Counted from the stretch's first letter, positions 24,172-34,270 are shown. The stretch is 64,000 nucleotides of DNA from Paraliobacillus zengyii (GCF_003268595.1 NZ_CP029797.1:1323501-1387500); one strand, 5' to 3'. Program-made: numbers and translations. Notes: generated by a model from the letters alone, not told the origin.

Positions 24172-25232
24172 AACATCTTAAATATTTTCAGAAACATCTG
24201 ATGACAGCTACTTCTTATATGATTCCTTTCGTTGTTGCTGGTGGTATCCTCTTTGCCCTATCTGTCATGTTAAGTGGGGAAGCAGCAGTTCCAGATGGTG
24301 GATGGTTATCTAAATTAAACCAAATTGGCTCAGCGGGTTTGACATTATTCATTCCAATATTGGGTGGTTTTATCGCATTCAGTATAGCGGATAAACCTGG
24401 TTTAGCTCCAGGTATGATAGGTGCTTTTCTTGCTAATGAGATTGGTGCTGGATTCATTGGTGGTATTATCGCAGGTTTCTTAGCAGGGTATGTTGTTCAA
24501 CAATTGAAGAAAATTAAATTGTCTTCTTCATTTAGAACGTTGGGTACAATTTTTATTTATCCATTAGGTGGTACGATTATTGTCGGATTTATCATGGTTT
24601 TCTTAATAGGTGAACCAATTGCATTATTTATGGAATGGATGACTGCATCACTAAATGGAATGTCAGGATCTGCGAAGGTTCCATTAGGTGGCGTGTTAGG
24701 GGCTATGATTGCATCTGATATGGGTGGTCCAATCAATAAAGTAGCTGCAACTTTCGCACAAACACAAGTAGATACACTACCATTCTTAATGGGTGGAGTT
24801 GGTGTAGCAATATGTATACCACCAATTGGTTTAGGCTTAGCAACACTAATTTTCCCAAGGAAGTTTAATAGTTTGGAAAGAGATTCAGGTATTGCGGCAC
24901 TCTTTATGGGTGGAGTAGGAATTACAGAAGGAGCAATTCCATTTGCGACTGCTGATCCACTAAAAGTAATTCCATCTATCATTATGGGAGCTGTAGTAGG
25001 AAACATATCAGCATTCTTATTTGGTGTATTAAATCATGCCCCATGGGGAGGATTGATCGTCTTACCAGTTGTTGAAGGACGGTTTGGCTATATTATTTCC
25101 GTTCTATTAGGTGCACTAGTAACAGCTATTGCATTAAGAATACTGAAGAAGGATGCAGTAGAAGACGAACAATCAACTGAAAGTAACGATGATGATTTCG
25201 AAGACTTAGATATTTCAATTGACCAACTATAA
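24168..25232 (+). CDS. PTS fructose-family EIIC permease
   Basis: 354 residues, about nine membrane segments, beginning KHLMTATSYMIPFVVAGGIL, the usual opening of fructose-type EIIC. The motif GVLGAMIASDMGGPINKVA is strongly conserved in the family, and GGVGITEGAIPFA is the substrate-site GITEGAIPF signature. An acidic cytoplasmic tail ends the protein. It forms the membrane channel of this PTS. Confidence 0.92.
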   Translation: MKHLKYFQKHLMTATSYMIPFVVAGGILFALSVMLSGEAAVPDGGWLSKLNQIGSAGLTLFIPILGGFIAFSIADKPGLAPGMIGAFLANEIGAGFIGGIIAGFLAGYVVQQLKKIKLSSSFRTLGTIFIYPLGGTIIVGFIMVFLIGEPIALFMEWMTASLNGMSGSAKVPLGGVLGAMIASDMGGPINKVAATFAQTQVDTLPFLMGGVGVAICIPPIGLGLATLIFPRKFNSLERDSGIAALFMGGVGITEGAIPFATADPLKVIPSIIMGAVVGNISAFLFGVLNHAPWGGLIVLPVVEGRFGYIISVLLGALVTAIALRILKKDAVEDEQSTESNDDDFEDLDISIDQL

Positions 25233-25252
25233 AATGAGGGGAGTTTTATAAT

Positions 25253-25561
25253 ATGAAATTCGTTGCTGTAACATCTTGTCCGAGTGGGGTCGCACATACG
25301 TATATGAGTGCAGAATCTTTAGAACTATCGGCTAAAAAATTAGGGATTGATATAAAGGTAGAAACACAAGGTTCTTCAGGTATAGAAAATCGTTTGAATG
25401 AAGCTGAAATAAAAGAAGCAGCATGCGTGATTCTAACAAACGATGTGGAAATTAGAGAAATGGATAGGTTTAAAGGGAAAAAGGTTGTTCAAATGGGAGT
25501 TTCAGATATTATCAAAAAATCTGATCCTTTATTAAGAAAATTAAAAGCAACTTTTGAATAA
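25253..25561 (+). CDS. PTS fructose-family EIIB component
   Basis: 102 residues. Cys9 in VTSCPSGVAHTYM is the phosphorylated residue, and the sequence is a complete fructose-type EIIB. A GAGGGGAG ribosome site precedes it. Fructose-type EIIB usually phosphorylates its sugar at C1, a hint that the product is a 1-phosphate, though family members differ. Confidence 0.92.
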   Translation: MKFVAVTSCPSGVAHTYMSAESLELSAKKLGIDIKVETQGSSGIENRLNEAEIKEAACVILTNDVEIREMDRFKGKKVVQMGVSDIIKKSDPLLRKLKATFE

Positions 25562-25594
25562 AAAATATAAATATAATTATTGGAGGACAATCAA

Positions 25595-26863
25595 ATGAAA
25601 TTATCGATAAAAAAAACAGTAGAAGGATTACTAGAATTACAAAAAAGTGGAAATAGTGCAACTATTCTTGGTATTGGACCAATGTCTAAAAACTGTTTGC
25701 AAGCTAGTTTAGAGCTTTCTAATGATGATGATTATCCAGTAATGTTCATAGCAAGTCGTAATCAGGTTGATATGGATGAGCTTGGTGGTGGATATGTAAA
25801 TGGATGGAACCAGTTCACTTTTGTAGAAGCAGTAAAAGAAGTTGCAGAGAAAATAAATTACAAAGGTCTATATTATATTTGTCGAGATCATGGTGGACCG
25901 TGGCAACGTGATAAAGAAAGAAATGATCATCTTCCAGTTGAGAAAGCAATGGAAATGGGTAAGAAATCGTATATTGCGGACATTGAATCAGGATTCGATC
26001 TATTAATGATTGACCCAACGAAAGACCCTTTTGAAATTGGCAAGGTTATTCCTTTAGAAGTTGTATTGGAGAGAACGGTAGATTTAATTGAATTCTGTGA
26101 AAAGGAAAGAAAAGCGCGTAACCTTCCTGAAATTGGCTATGAAGTCGGAACCGAAGAAACAAATGGTGGCCTAACAACAACTGAAACTTATGAAACGTTT
26201 ATTAAACGCTTAAAAGTAGAATTAGAGAAACGTGACTTACCAATGCCAACATTTATTGTAGGGCAAACTGGTACACTTGTAAGAAAAACCGAGCAAGCTG
26301 GAAAATTTAACTTTAGCAACGCTTATGATTTAGCACAAATGGCCAAACGCTATGGTGTCGGTCTAAAAGAGCACAACGGAGATTATTTAGATGATGTGTC
26401 ATTACTAGAACACATCCCATCAGACATAGCAGCTACAAATGTTGCACCACAGTATGGAACAGAAGAAACAAGAGCTTATTTAAAATTAGCGGCACTTGAA
26501 GAGAAATTAGCTGAGAATGAATTAGTAGTGAACAAGTCAAATACAAGAGCTGTTTTGTTAGAACACGCAATTAATAGTGAACGTTGGAGAAAATGGATGA
26601 TTGGTGATCAAAGGAATCTGACTACTAAAGAGATAATAGAAGATCCTAAACTATCAGGTGAGATATTAGATATAGCTGGTCACTATACATTCAATGATGA
26701 TGAAGTAAAAGTCGAAATTGAAAAAATGTATATCAATTTAAGCAAAGTAAATGTAGATGGACAGCGTTATGTTATTGATCATATTAAACGCCCAATTAGA
26801 GATTATGCAGAGTGTTACAATTTAAAAGGAGCTACGACAAGAATTAAAAATAGTGTGAAGTAA
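25595..26863 (+). CDS. GatZ/KbaZ-like protein (tagatose-bisphosphate aldolase non-catalytic subunit family)
   Basis: 422 residues from ATG 25595 (GGAGG 8 nt upstream). Segments line up with GatZ/KbaZ: CRDHGGPWQRD with GGDHLGPN, YEVGTEET with VIGTEVP, and KEHNGDYLDD with EAHSTDYQ. The His, Asp and Glu residues there suggest a metal site. In E. coli GatZ supports the aldolase GatY, but no GatY/KbaY gene is present here. Some distant relatives act as ketose 4-epimerases on their own, so an independent epimerase or aldolase in this sugar pathway is plausible. Family call good, function inferred. Confidence 0.7.
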   Translation: MKLSIKKTVEGLLELQKSGNSATILGIGPMSKNCLQASLELSNDDDYPVMFIASRNQVDMDELGGGYVNGWNQFTFVEAVKEVAEKINYKGLYYICRDHGGPWQRDKERNDHLPVEKAMEMGKKSYIADIESGFDLLMIDPTKDPFEIGKVIPLEVVLERTVDLIEFCEKERKARNLPEIGYEVGTEETNGGLTTTETYETFIKRLKVELEKRDLPMPTFIVGQTGTLVRKTEQAGKFNFSNAYDLAQMAKRYGVGLKEHNGDYLDDVSLLEHIPSDIAATNVAPQYGTEETRAYLKLAALEEKLAENELVVNKSNTRAVLLEHAINSERWRKWMIGDQRNLTTKEIIEDPKLSGEILDIAGHYTFNDDEVKVEIEKMYINLSKVNVDGQRYVIDHIKRPIRDYAECYNLKGATTRIKNSVK

Positions 26864-26927
26864 CGTGAAACGTTTGAAATAAATCCTTTAAATTGTTAAT
26901 TATCTAGTAAACTTATAAATCTAAATG

Positions 26928-26957
26928 GAAAGCCAGTCAATGATTTGATTGGCTTTC
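26928..26957 (+). promoter_or_regulatory. Hairpin just before the transketolase ribosome site
   Basis: A 13-bp stem (26928-26940 with 26945-26957, one G-U pair) with a 4-nt loop. There is no T-run; the AGGGGGAC ribosome site follows within a few bases. It may stabilise or attenuate the mRNA between the PTS part and the transketolase gene. Confidence 0.5.
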
Positions 26958-26974
26958 TAAAGGGGGACATTCAA

Positions 26975-28969
26975 TTGTTCGATCATATTGATCAAAAAGC
27001 AGTAAATACCATTCGTACGTTAAGTATAGATTCTATTAACAAGGCAAAGTCTGGACATCCAGGACTGCCGATGGGTGCTGCACCTATGGCATATGTTTTA
27101 TGGACCAATTATTTAAAAATAAATCCATCAACTTCAACAAATTGGGTTGATAGAGATAGATTTATCCTTTCTGCAGGACACGGATCGGCTATGTTATATA
27201 GTTTACTACATTTGTCTGGATATAAAGTTAGTATTGCTGATTTAAAGCAATTTAGACAATGGAATAGTAATACGCCAGGTCATCCTGAAGTGCATCATGT
27301 CGACGGGGTAGAAGCAACAACTGGTCCATTAGGGCAAGGGATCTCAATGGCAGTTGGAATGGCAATGGCTGAGGCACACTTAGCAGCAACGTATAATAAG
27401 CCAGATCACAAGATTGTTGATCACCATACGTATGTACTTTGTGGAGATGGCGATTTAATGGAGGGCGTTTCACAAGAAACTAGTTCCATGGCGGGACATA
27501 TGAAACTTGGGAAACTCATTGTTTTATATGATTCGAATGATATATCTTTAGACGGACCCACTTCCAAATCTTTTACAGAGGATGTAGGTAAAAGATATGA
27601 AGCGAATGGTTGGCAATATATTTTAGTCGAGGATGGAAATGATATGGATGCCATTTCAGAGGCTATCGAGACCGCGAAAAATGAGGAAGGAAAACCGACA
27701 TTAATTGAAGTCAAAACCATTATTGGATATGGAGCAAGTAAGCAAGGAACAGCGGCCGTACATGGTGCTCCGCTTGGGGAAGAAGAAGCAATGAAAGTAA
27801 AAGAGTTCTATGGTTTTGATAAAGAGAAATCATTTTATGTACCTGAAGATGTAAAAAAAATATTCAAAGAAAGAATTACTTTAAAGGGACAAGCAGAAGA
27901 AGATAAATGGCATGCACTATTCGCTAATTATAAAGAAGAGTTTCCATTATTAGCTTCACAGTTTGAAGCGGCATGTAATGACACATTACCACATGACTGG
28001 GATGCTGGACTACCAGTTTATGATATAGGTCAAGGTTCTGCTAGTCGTGTTTCTAGTAAAGAAACAATTCATGCGCTTTCAAAGGTATTACCTAACTTTT
28101 GGGGTGGGTCAGCTGATTTATCATCTTCCAATAATACAATGGTTGCTGGTGAAAAAGATTTTCGACCAGGTCAATATGAAGGGAGAAATATTTGGTTTGG
28201 TGTAAGAGAGTTTGGTATGACTTGTGCACTAAATGGGATTGCCTTGCATGGTGGAACGAAAGTATATGGTGGAACATTCTTCGTATTTGTTGACTATTTA
28301 CGTGCTGCCTTACGCTTAGCTGCTATCCAGAAAACACCAATCACATTAGTTTTGACACATGACTCAATTGCTGTGGGAGAAGATGGACCGACACACGAAC
28401 CTGTTGAACAGCTATCTAGTGTGCGATCTATACCTAATGTACAGCTATTCAGACCAGCTGATGGAAATGAAGTAGTGGCTGCTTGGAAAATTGCAATTAC
28501 TTCTAAAGAAACACCAACAGTTTTAGCATTAACGCGTCAAAACTTACCTGTTATAGAAGGGACAAAAGAAAAAGCACATCTTGTTGCAAAAGGTGCTTAC
28601 CTACTTTCACCTGCTAAGAAGGAAGTACCAGATGGCATTATCATTGCCACTGGATCAGAAGTGAATTTAGCTATTGAGGCTCAAAAACGCTTGGGCTTAA
28701 AAGGGGAAGATGTAGCGGTCGTCTCTATGCCAAGTATGGAAGTGTTTGAACAACAGGATGAAAGTTATAAAGAACAAGTCCTGCCAAGTGATGTTCCAAA
28801 GCGGTTAGTAGTAGAAATGGGATCCAGCTTTGGATGGGATAAATATCTTGGACTAAAAGGAAAAGCCGTGACTATTGATCGCTTTGGCGCAAGTGCCCCT
28901 GCAGACAAAATTTTAAGCGAATACGGGTTTACCGTTGAGAATGTTGTGCGCGTCTATAAATCAATATAA
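26975..28969 (+). CDS. tkt: Transketolase
   Basis: About 664 residues, a full-length thiamine-diphosphate transketolase. [12 protein letters not shown] is the N-terminal active-site segment, GDGDLMEG the cofactor Mg site, [11 protein letters not shown] carries the catalytic Glu, and [16 protein letters not shown] is the conserved Pyr-domain motif. TTG start with AGGGGGAC 7 nt upstream. It moves two-carbon units between ketose and aldose phosphates. Its position in a PTS operon suggests a copy dedicated to the imported sugar, probably besides the housekeeping tkt. Confidence 0.93.
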   Translation: MFDHIDQKAVNTIRTLSIDSINKAKSGHPGLPMGAAPMAYVLWTNYLKINPSTSTNWVDRDRFILSAGHGSAMLYSLLHLSGYKVSIADLKQFRQWNSNTPGHPEVHHVDGVEATTGPLGQGISMAVGMAMAEAHLAATYNKPDHKIVDHHTYVLCGDGDLMEGVSQETSSMAGHMKLGKLIVLYDSNDISLDGPTSKSFTEDVGKRYEANGWQYILVEDGNDMDAISEAIETAKNEEGKPTLIEVKTIIGYGASKQGTAAVHGAPLGEEEAMKVKEFYGFDKEKSFYVPEDVKKIFKERITLKGQAEEDKWHALFANYKEEFPLLASQFEAACNDTLPHDWDAGLPVYDIGQGSASRVSSKETIHALSKVLPNFWGGSADLSSSNNTMVAGEKDFRPGQYEGRNIWFGVREFGMTCALNGIALHGGTKVYGGTFFVFVDYLRAALRLAAIQKTPITLVLTHDSIAVGEDGPTHEPVEQLSSVRSIPNVQLFRPADGNEVVAAWKIAITSKETPTVLALTRQNLPVIEGTKEKAHLVAKGAYLLSPAKKEVPDGIIIATGSEVNLAIEAQKRLGLKGEDVAVVSMPSMEVFEQQDESYKEQVLPSDVPKRLVVEMGSSFGWDKYLGLKGKAVTIDRFGASAPADKILSEYGFTVENVVRVYKSI

Positions 28970-28971
28970 AG

Positions 28972-29011
28972 AAGTAGAAGGTTTAAGGCATATGTCTTAA
29001 ACCTTCTACTT
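28972..29011 (+). terminator. Perfect 16-bp hairpin after transketolase
   Basis: 28972-28987 pairs exactly with 28996-29011 around an 8-nt loop. There is no T-run, so it may act as a partial terminator or 3' stability element rather than end the operon. Confidence 0.55.
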
Positions 29012-29047
29012 ATTGTACTAACACGAACCTTTAAGGAGGATGAGTAA

Positions 29048-29761
29048 GTGATAAATTTATTATTTGATGTTGATGACACATTGTATGATCAATTAAAACC
29101 ATTTGAAGATGCGTATCAAGAGGTTTTTGGGGAATTTAATTTTGACTTAGCGATTGATATCTTATTTGTAAAGAGTAGATACTATAGTGATGAAGTATTT
29201 GATCTGGTTACTAACGGTGAAATGGACAAAAAGTTTATGCATGTGTATAGAATTAGTAAAGCATTTGCCAGTATGGGAATAGATATTTCCAAAAAAGATG
29301 CTTTATTATTTCAATCCACTTATCAACGAAATCAAGCGGAAATAGTAATTGATCCGGAAATGAAAAAACTACTTGACCATGCAGTTGCTAAAGGAATAAC
29401 GCTTGGGATAATTACGAATGGACCTGCTGTACACCAAGCGAATAAGGTGAAGCAATTACAATTAACTAACTGGATTAATGAAAACAATATCTTTATCTCT
29501 GGAGAATTAGGTATTTCAAAGCCTGATAAAGCGATATTTACCTATGTAGAGAATAAGATGGGGATTTCACCAGAAGTAACCTTTTATATTGGAGATTCTT
29601 ATAGAAATGATGTTGTCGGTGCTAAAGAGGCTGGATGGAATTCTATTTGGGTTAATAGAAGAAAATACGAAATACCCAGTGGAAGCAAGCATTTGGCGGA
29701 TTATATAATAGATGAACAGTCTACCCCTAGTGCAATAATAAATTCTATTATAGGGAATTAA
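29048..29761 (+). CDS. HAD-superfamily phosphatase (YjjG/SDT1-like)
   Basis: 237 residues. DVDDTLYD (7-14) gives the nucleophile and acid, IITNG motif II, KPDKAIF the motif III Lys, and YIGDSYRNDVVGA motif IV. The helical cap at 15-95 makes it HAD subclass IA, near nucleotidases and sugar phosphatases. GTG start behind AAGGAGGA. It follows transketolase by 78 bp with a hairpin between. It could dephosphorylate a dead-end sugar phosphate of this locus or a nucleotide. Confidence 0.82.
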   Translation: MINLLFDVDDTLYDQLKPFEDAYQEVFGEFNFDLAIDILFVKSRYYSDEVFDLVTNGEMDKKFMHVYRISKAFASMGIDISKKDALLFQSTYQRNQAEIVIDPEMKKLLDHAVAKGITLGIITNGPAVHQANKVKQLQLTNWINENNIFISGELGISKPDKAIFTYVENKMGISPEVTFYIGDSYRNDVVGAKEAGWNSIWVNRRKYEIPSGSKHLADYIIDEQSTPSAIINSIIGN

Positions 29762-29795
29762 GGAAGTAGAATCTAATATGATGGAGGGACAATCC

Positions 29796-30326
29796 ATGAA
29801 AAGAATAGCAATCGATATGGATGAAGTTATAGCTGATGCTTTATCTAAACATGTATCACTTTACAATCAAAAGTATAATGAACATATTACAAGTAAAGAT
29901 TTAAATGGAACAAATTTAACTGATTTACGTCCTGAATTAAAGGAAGAAATAGATAGATTAATAGCAGATCCTTTATTCTTTCGTGACTTAGGTATCATTA
30001 AAGATAGTGTTAAGGTAATAAGAGAATTAATGGAGCATTATCAAGTTTTTATTGTCACAGCCGCTATGGAGTTCCCGCCATCTTTTAACGCTAAATATGA
30101 ATGGTTAAAAGAGCATTTTGGCTTCTTAAATGATTTGAATTTCGTGTTTTGTGGTGATAAAAGCATTATAAATGCAGATTATCTTATTGATGATAATGTT
30201 CGCCATTTTAAACATTTTATTGGGCAAGGAATCGTGTTTACATCTCCACATAATATCAATGAAACAGGCTATGTTAGGGTAAGTAATTGGAAAGAAGTAA
30301 GGGAGTATTTTTTAGAGAATAAATAA
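29796..30326 (+). CDS. 5'(3')-deoxyribonucleotidase-family HAD protein
   Basis: 176 residues. IDMDEVIAD (nucleophile Asp7, Asp9) and the VFCGDKSIINADYLIDDN segment fit the NT5C family (PF06941), which removes phosphate from deoxynucleotides in eukaryotes and is poorly understood in bacteria. ATG 29796 has GGAGGG 7 nt upstream; an earlier in-frame ATG overlaps that site. It is probably co-transcribed with the preceding phosphatase gene. Confidence 0.8.
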   Translation: MKRIAIDMDEVIADALSKHVSLYNQKYNEHITSKDLNGTNLTDLRPELKEEIDRLIADPLFFRDLGIIKDSVKVIRELMEHYQVFIVTAAMEFPPSFNAKYEWLKEHFGFLNDLNFVFCGDKSIINADYLIDDNVRHFKHFIGQGIVFTSPHNINETGYVRVSNWKEVREYFLENK

Positions 30327-30545
30327 ATTAAGCTGCAACACAATTATAATGCGCTATTGGATGCAGTTATGCTTTAAAGTGTTACAATGTAAAAAACATA
30401 TGACTGACTTTATTTCGGCTTCTAGAGGGTATAATAGAAATCTAATTGATAAAGTAAAAAAAAGTAGCCGGTAATCTTATTAAAATACAAGAAATTCAGG
30501 CATAATAGTTAACAGAATGAAAGTTGAAAGGGGACCTAGATAGAT

Positions 30546-31397
30546 ATGCAAAAAATTATTTTAACGACAGAAAGCGGTGCTGATGTACCAGAAGAATTAG
30601 CTGCCAAATACGACATAAAGGTTGTTCCAATGCACGTGATCATGGATGGACAGGATTATTTAGATGGATCATTACCTGTACAGGAGATTTATGATCATTA
30701 TGACCGCACGAAAAAAATCCCTTCAACAACATCCACAAATGCACATGAATACACTGCTTTTTTTACTGAGATTAGAAAAGACCATCCTGATTGTACAATT
30801 ATACATATTGGTTATACATCAAAAGCCTCATCATCTTTTCAAAATGCGATAATTGCATCAGAAGATTTTGATAATCTTTTTCTAATTGATGCGTTAAATG
30901 TTACCGGAGGATTAGCTGCAATTGTACTTTATGCGGCTGACTTGTTAGCTAAAGATCCTATGATCAAACCCGAAGAATTAATAGAAAAAATTGAGTCGAT
31001 CGTTCCTAAAGCAAGGCTGGCATTTGTGCCAGGTAGATTAGACTTTTTGAGAGCTGGTGGGCGTGTTAGTAATGTCGCTTATATCGGTGGTGCCTTGCTA
31101 AAGATAAAACCACGAATTGAATTAGTAGAGGGTAAACTTGTATCAACAAAAAAATATCGTGGGAAGATTAATATAGTCGCAGAAAAACTTGTCGAAGATT
31201 TTTTAAATGATTATAACATTGACAGAAAACAGCTTTATTTCCAATACTCGATCGGACTTGATGAGACAATTAAAGAACGGATGAATAAAGTTGCAAAAGA
31301 TGCAGGTTTCAAGGATATTATTTGGGTACAAGCAGGTGCTATGATTTCTACTCATGCTGGACCTGGTGGCTTCGGTATAGCTGGATTAGAGATGTAA
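30546..31397 (+). CDS. DegV-family fatty-acid binding protein (FakB type)
   Basis: 283 residues of the DegV fold. It starts IILTTESGADVPEELAAKYD, with STTSTNAHEY and IHIGYTSKASSSFQN lining the lipid pocket and GRLDFLRAGGRVS the conserved arginine loop. FakB proteins present fatty acids to the kinase FakA for phospholipid synthesis; no fakA lies here. RBS AAGGGGACC. Several paralogues per genome are usual, so the ligand is open. No structure was recognised in 30327-30545. Confidence 0.88.
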   Translation: MQKIILTTESGADVPEELAAKYDIKVVPMHVIMDGQDYLDGSLPVQEIYDHYDRTKKIPSTTSTNAHEYTAFFTEIRKDHPDCTIIHIGYTSKASSSFQNAIIASEDFDNLFLIDALNVTGGLAAIVLYAADLLAKDPMIKPEELIEKIESIVPKARLAFVPGRLDFLRAGGRVSNVAYIGGALLKIKPRIELVEGKLVSTKKYRGKINIVAEKLVEDFLNDYNIDRKQLYFQYSIGLDETIKERMNKVAKDAGFKDIIWVQAGAMISTHAGPGGFGIAGLEM

Positions 31398-31421
31398 AAA
31401 TAATTAATGTGCATCATAAAT

Positions 31422-31463
31422 AAAAAGTAGATCTCATTTTAATAGAAGATCTACTTTTTGTTT
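31422..31463 (+). terminator. Terminator of the degV-family gene
   Basis: A 13-bp perfect stem (31422-31434 with 31447-31459), 12-nt loop, then GTTTTT. Confidence 0.85.
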
Positions 31464-31493
31464 TTCTGTAGATTAGAAACTAGAGTAAAATAA

Positions 31494-31532
31494 CTATGGT
31501 TTACGGGTAAGGATGTGTTCCTCTTTATTCAT
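31494..31532 (-). other. Possible 12-codon leader peptide or micro-ORF
   Basis: On the minus strand a GAGGAGTGA site stands 5 nt before ATG (31530-31532), followed by MNKEEHILTRKP and a stop. A plausible -10 (TACAAT on the minus strand) lies upstream. The ribosome site is unusually good, but 12 codons prove nothing. Confidence 0.25.
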
Positions 31533-31560
31533 TAAATCACTCCTCTAAGTTGTATATTGT

Positions 31561-31605
31561 AAGCAAAACATTCGTTCCTATAATAGTTTTGCTTGTGCTA
31601 TAATC
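31561..31605. promoter_or_regulatory. Inverted repeat and promoters before the DUF4317 gene
   Basis: AAGCAAAAC (31561-31569) and GTTTTGCTT (31586-31594) are exact inverted arms around a TATAAT (plus strand, with TTGTAA 16 bp upstream). A second TGC-TATAAT extended -10 follows directly. It may be a regulated divergent promoter. From there to 31723 nothing else is recognised. Confidence 0.4.
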
Positions 31606-31723
31606 TAGTAAGATAATGATATCTAGTAAGTTATCCAAGTGATCGAATAGCCATAAAGCGCGTGGATATACAATTAAAAAAATAGAAAAAATGGTAGAAA
31701 CGGTAAAAGGAGCGGGACAAACG

Positions 31724-32905
31724 ATGAACAAAAAAGATATCGCAAATATTCGAAGACAATTTAAAGTAGGGAATGACTTACTTAAAATAACCGATATTTA
31801 TAATGTTTACATTATGAAGGAATCAAGTGAAATATATCATGAGCAAAGCCAGCCTTTTGAATTATTAGATGAAGATCAGCAAGAATTATTTTTAAATAAT
31901 TTCAAAAAAGTACTGACAGGTCAATTAGACGAAAAGTTATTTGAATTAAAATTTCAACGAGAAGTGGAGAATAGTAGTCAACTTATTCTTCATCAAGGGT
32001 TATTGAGCAGTGAGGTAGAGGACTGGAAAGCACAGATGCTTCTTCTAGTGGAAAAAATGCTCCAAGATAAACAATATGAAAATGATGTTGTCGTTACATT
32101 CATTCGGGCTGAATATTTAAAGCCAATGAAACGAAGTAGTGAAGAGTCGGAGCAAAGTGATCGTGATACTGTCTATTCACATGCGTTTATCTTATGCAGT
32201 ATTAATAATACTCAAGAGCCAAAAAAGGAATTGCAATTTGATTATGTCGAGAAAGAATTTAGATATAATGTAAAAGTTGATCCAGTTATCAACCTTAATA
32301 CGCCAGTTGCCGGATTTTTATTCCCTTGTTTTTCCGATAATGCAGCTGACGTCAATCACATTTTATATTTATCAGGTAAAGCACATGAACCAGATCCAGA
32401 GTTCATTGAAGAAGTGTTAAATGCTGAGGAGACGATGACTGCACAAGAAGATAAAATCGTTTTTGAGGAAATTGTTAAAGATGTAACTGGAAATCAATTA
32501 AATACAGCAACACTCGCAAATGTTTATGAAGAAATTAATCGCGTAATCCAGGATAACGAAGAGGATGAGCCACCAAAGTTAGACCGTCAAGATGTTGAAC
32601 GAGTTTTAAAAATGAGTGGGGTAGAAGAGGTGAATACGGAAAAGGTAGAAGCAGCTTTTAATAAGGTTATTGATGACAATAATTATGAGCTTAAAGCAAG
32701 TAGCATCTTACCAAAATATAATTCCAAATCTATCAAAATTAGTACGAAGATTGCTAACATTTCACTAAGCCCGCAGGATCTAAAATACGTTAGGCAGGTT
32801 AACTTTAATGGTAAACTGTGCATTATGATTGAAGTAGAAGAAGACACAATAATCGAAGGATTCACGATGATTCCAGAAGCGTTTGGGAATAATCAAGAGT
32901 CGTAA
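31724..32905 (+). CDS. DUF4317-family protein
   Basis: About 393 residues from ATG 31724 with AAAGGAG upstream. It opens MNKKDIANIRRQFKVGND and contains FLFPCFSDNAADVNHILYLSG, both typical of the DUF4317 family found in Firmicutes. It is soluble and acidic, with no signal or catalytic motif visible. Function unknown. Monocistronic, closed by a terminator shared with the convergent chemoreceptor gene. Confidence 0.75.
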   Translation: MNKKDIANIRRQFKVGNDLLKITDIYNVYIMKESSEIYHEQSQPFELLDEDQQELFLNNFKKVLTGQLDEKLFELKFQREVENSSQLILHQGLLSSEVEDWKAQMLLLVEKMLQDKQYENDVVVTFIRAEYLKPMKRSSEESEQSDRDTVYSHAFILCSINNTQEPKKELQFDYVEKEFRYNVKVDPVINLNTPVAGFLFPCFSDNAADVNHILYLSGKAHEPDPEFIEEVLNAEETMTAQEDKIVFEEIVKDVTGNQLNTATLANVYEEINRVIQDNEEDEPPKLDRQDVERVLKMSGVEEVNTEKVEAAFNKVIDDNNYELKASSILPKYNSKSIKISTKIANISLSPQDLKYVRQVNFNGKLCIMIEVEEDTIIEGFTMIPEAFGNNQES

Positions 32906-32906
32906 C

Positions 32907-32950
32907 AAAAAAGGAAACCTCATCTTGTTTAAGATCAGGTTTCCTTTTTA
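32907..32950. terminator. Bidirectional terminator between DUF4317 and chemoreceptor genes
   Basis: AAAAAAGGAAACCT and AGGTTTCCTTTTT pair, with an inner ATCTT/AAGAT stem. A-run on one side and T-run on the other serve both convergent genes. Confidence 0.88.
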
Positions 32951-32953
32951 TTT

Positions 32954-34270
32954 TTAGACTTTAAATTTATTAATCTCTATATTTAACTCTCCAGCTAATT
33001 GGTGTAAATCATTTGTCGCTTGTGAGATTATCTCTGTTGCATTTAATTGTTCTTGTCCTGAAGCTGAAATTTCTTCTGTACTTGCAGCAAATTCTTCTGC
33101 CGTTTTGGTCATGTCTTGCATCTGGATAGAGATTTGTTTCGACTTTTGATTAACTGTTTCAGCTGATGTTGCAGTATGTTTAAAACTTTTAACAATGCTA
33201 TCATAAGCCGTTTTGATTTTTTCAAAAGTAGATGTTGTAATCTTAAGGTCATCTTTTTGTTCTTGAATTAGTGCAGTTGATTTACTAATATTTGTAACCG
33301 AAGCAGCTGATTTTTCTGTTGTTTTTGTAATCAAACTCGCTATTTCTTTCGCTGCTGTGGCTGATTTATCAGCGAGGTCTCTAACTTCCCCTGCGACGAC
33401 GTTAAATCCTCTACCGGCATCTCCTGCTCTGCTTGCTTCTATTGAGGCATTTAACGCTAATAGTTTTGTTTGTTCTGCAATAGAATCAATAACTGTAACA
33501 ATTCCCCCTACTTGTTTAATCATTTCACTAAGCTCATTAATTGAGTTATTTGCAAGCATGGACACTTCTATATTTTCATCCATTTTTGCAGTCTGTAAAT
33601 CAATAGACTTTTGTCCCTCTGAAACAGCATCTATAGAAGAAACGGCATAATCTGATCCACGAGAAGCTTCATTCGTCATTTCTTCTATTAGGTTAACAAC
33701 CTCCAACAAGGTTGCATTACTATCATTAATTGTTTGTGCGTGCACGGTGTTTTCTACGGCAATACCATTAATCGTAGTTACAACCTGTGTAATGGATTGG
33801 ACATTTTCTTCTGTATTCTTACTAAGACTACTAGAATGAGAGGAAACCGTAGATGAAAAATCCTGTAATCGGATCGCCATCTCTCTTAATACTTTTCGAG
33901 TTTGTCCTAGTGCTGCTGCCATTTTACCAATTTCGCCTTCCTTTTTTTGAATTGCTTCAAGGAATGCTTCATCATCTTGTAAATCTAAGCTTGCTGTTTT
34001 CTCGGCAACTTCTGTCATTTGCAAAATAGGTTTTGAAATAATTCTTCCTAATATATACGAAAGTATTACACCAATAATAAGCGAAACAGCAAGTCCAATT
34101 ATAATAGTATTTGGAATCATAAAACCTGGAGTTGCAGCCATATCTCCTGTAGCCTCTGTAGTAGCATCATTAGTTGAAGTCATAAAAAGCGAACTTCCAA
34201 CATTAATTGCTGCAACAATAATCGAGTTAATTAAGGATAGTATAATAATTTTCGTTGATATTTTTTTCAT
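32954..34270 (-). CDS. Methyl-accepting chemotaxis protein with minimal sensor loop
   Basis: 438 residues: TM1 (about 7-29), an outer loop of only about 25 residues, TM2 (about 53-76), HAMP (78-130), then a long coiled-coil signalling domain. The hairpin tip [21 protein letters not shown] and [14 protein letters not shown] are intact. With no periplasmic domain it cannot bind a ligand in the usual way; it may sense membrane state or partner proteins. Its neighbour is an HD-GYP gene on the same strand 55 bp away. Confidence 0.9.
   Translation of the reverse strand: MKKISTKIIILSLINSIIVAAINVGSSLFMTSTNDATTEATGDMAATPGFMIPNTIIIGLAVSLIIGVILSYILGRIISKPILQMTEVAEKTASLDLQDDEAFLEAIQKKEGEIGKMAAALGQTRKVLREMAIRLQDFSSTVSSHSSSLSKNTEENVQSITQVVTTINGIAVENTVHAQTINDSNATLLEVVNLIEEMTNEASRGSDYAVSSIDAVSEGQKSIDLQTAKMDENIEVSMLANNSINELSEMIKQVGGIVTVIDSIAEQTKLLALNASIEASRAGDAGRGFNVVAGEVRDLADKSATAAKEIASLITKTTEKSAASVTNISKSTALIQEQKDDLKITTSTFEKIKTAYDSIVKSFKHTATSAETVNQKSKQISIQMQDMTKTAEEFAASTEEISASGQEQLNATEIISQATNDLHQLAGELNIEINKFKV

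Noticed and set aside
25595..26863. Call of complete tagatose-bisphosphate aldolase
   Set aside because: Only the GatZ/KbaZ-type subunit is present; no catalytic GatY/KbaY gene lies in the window.
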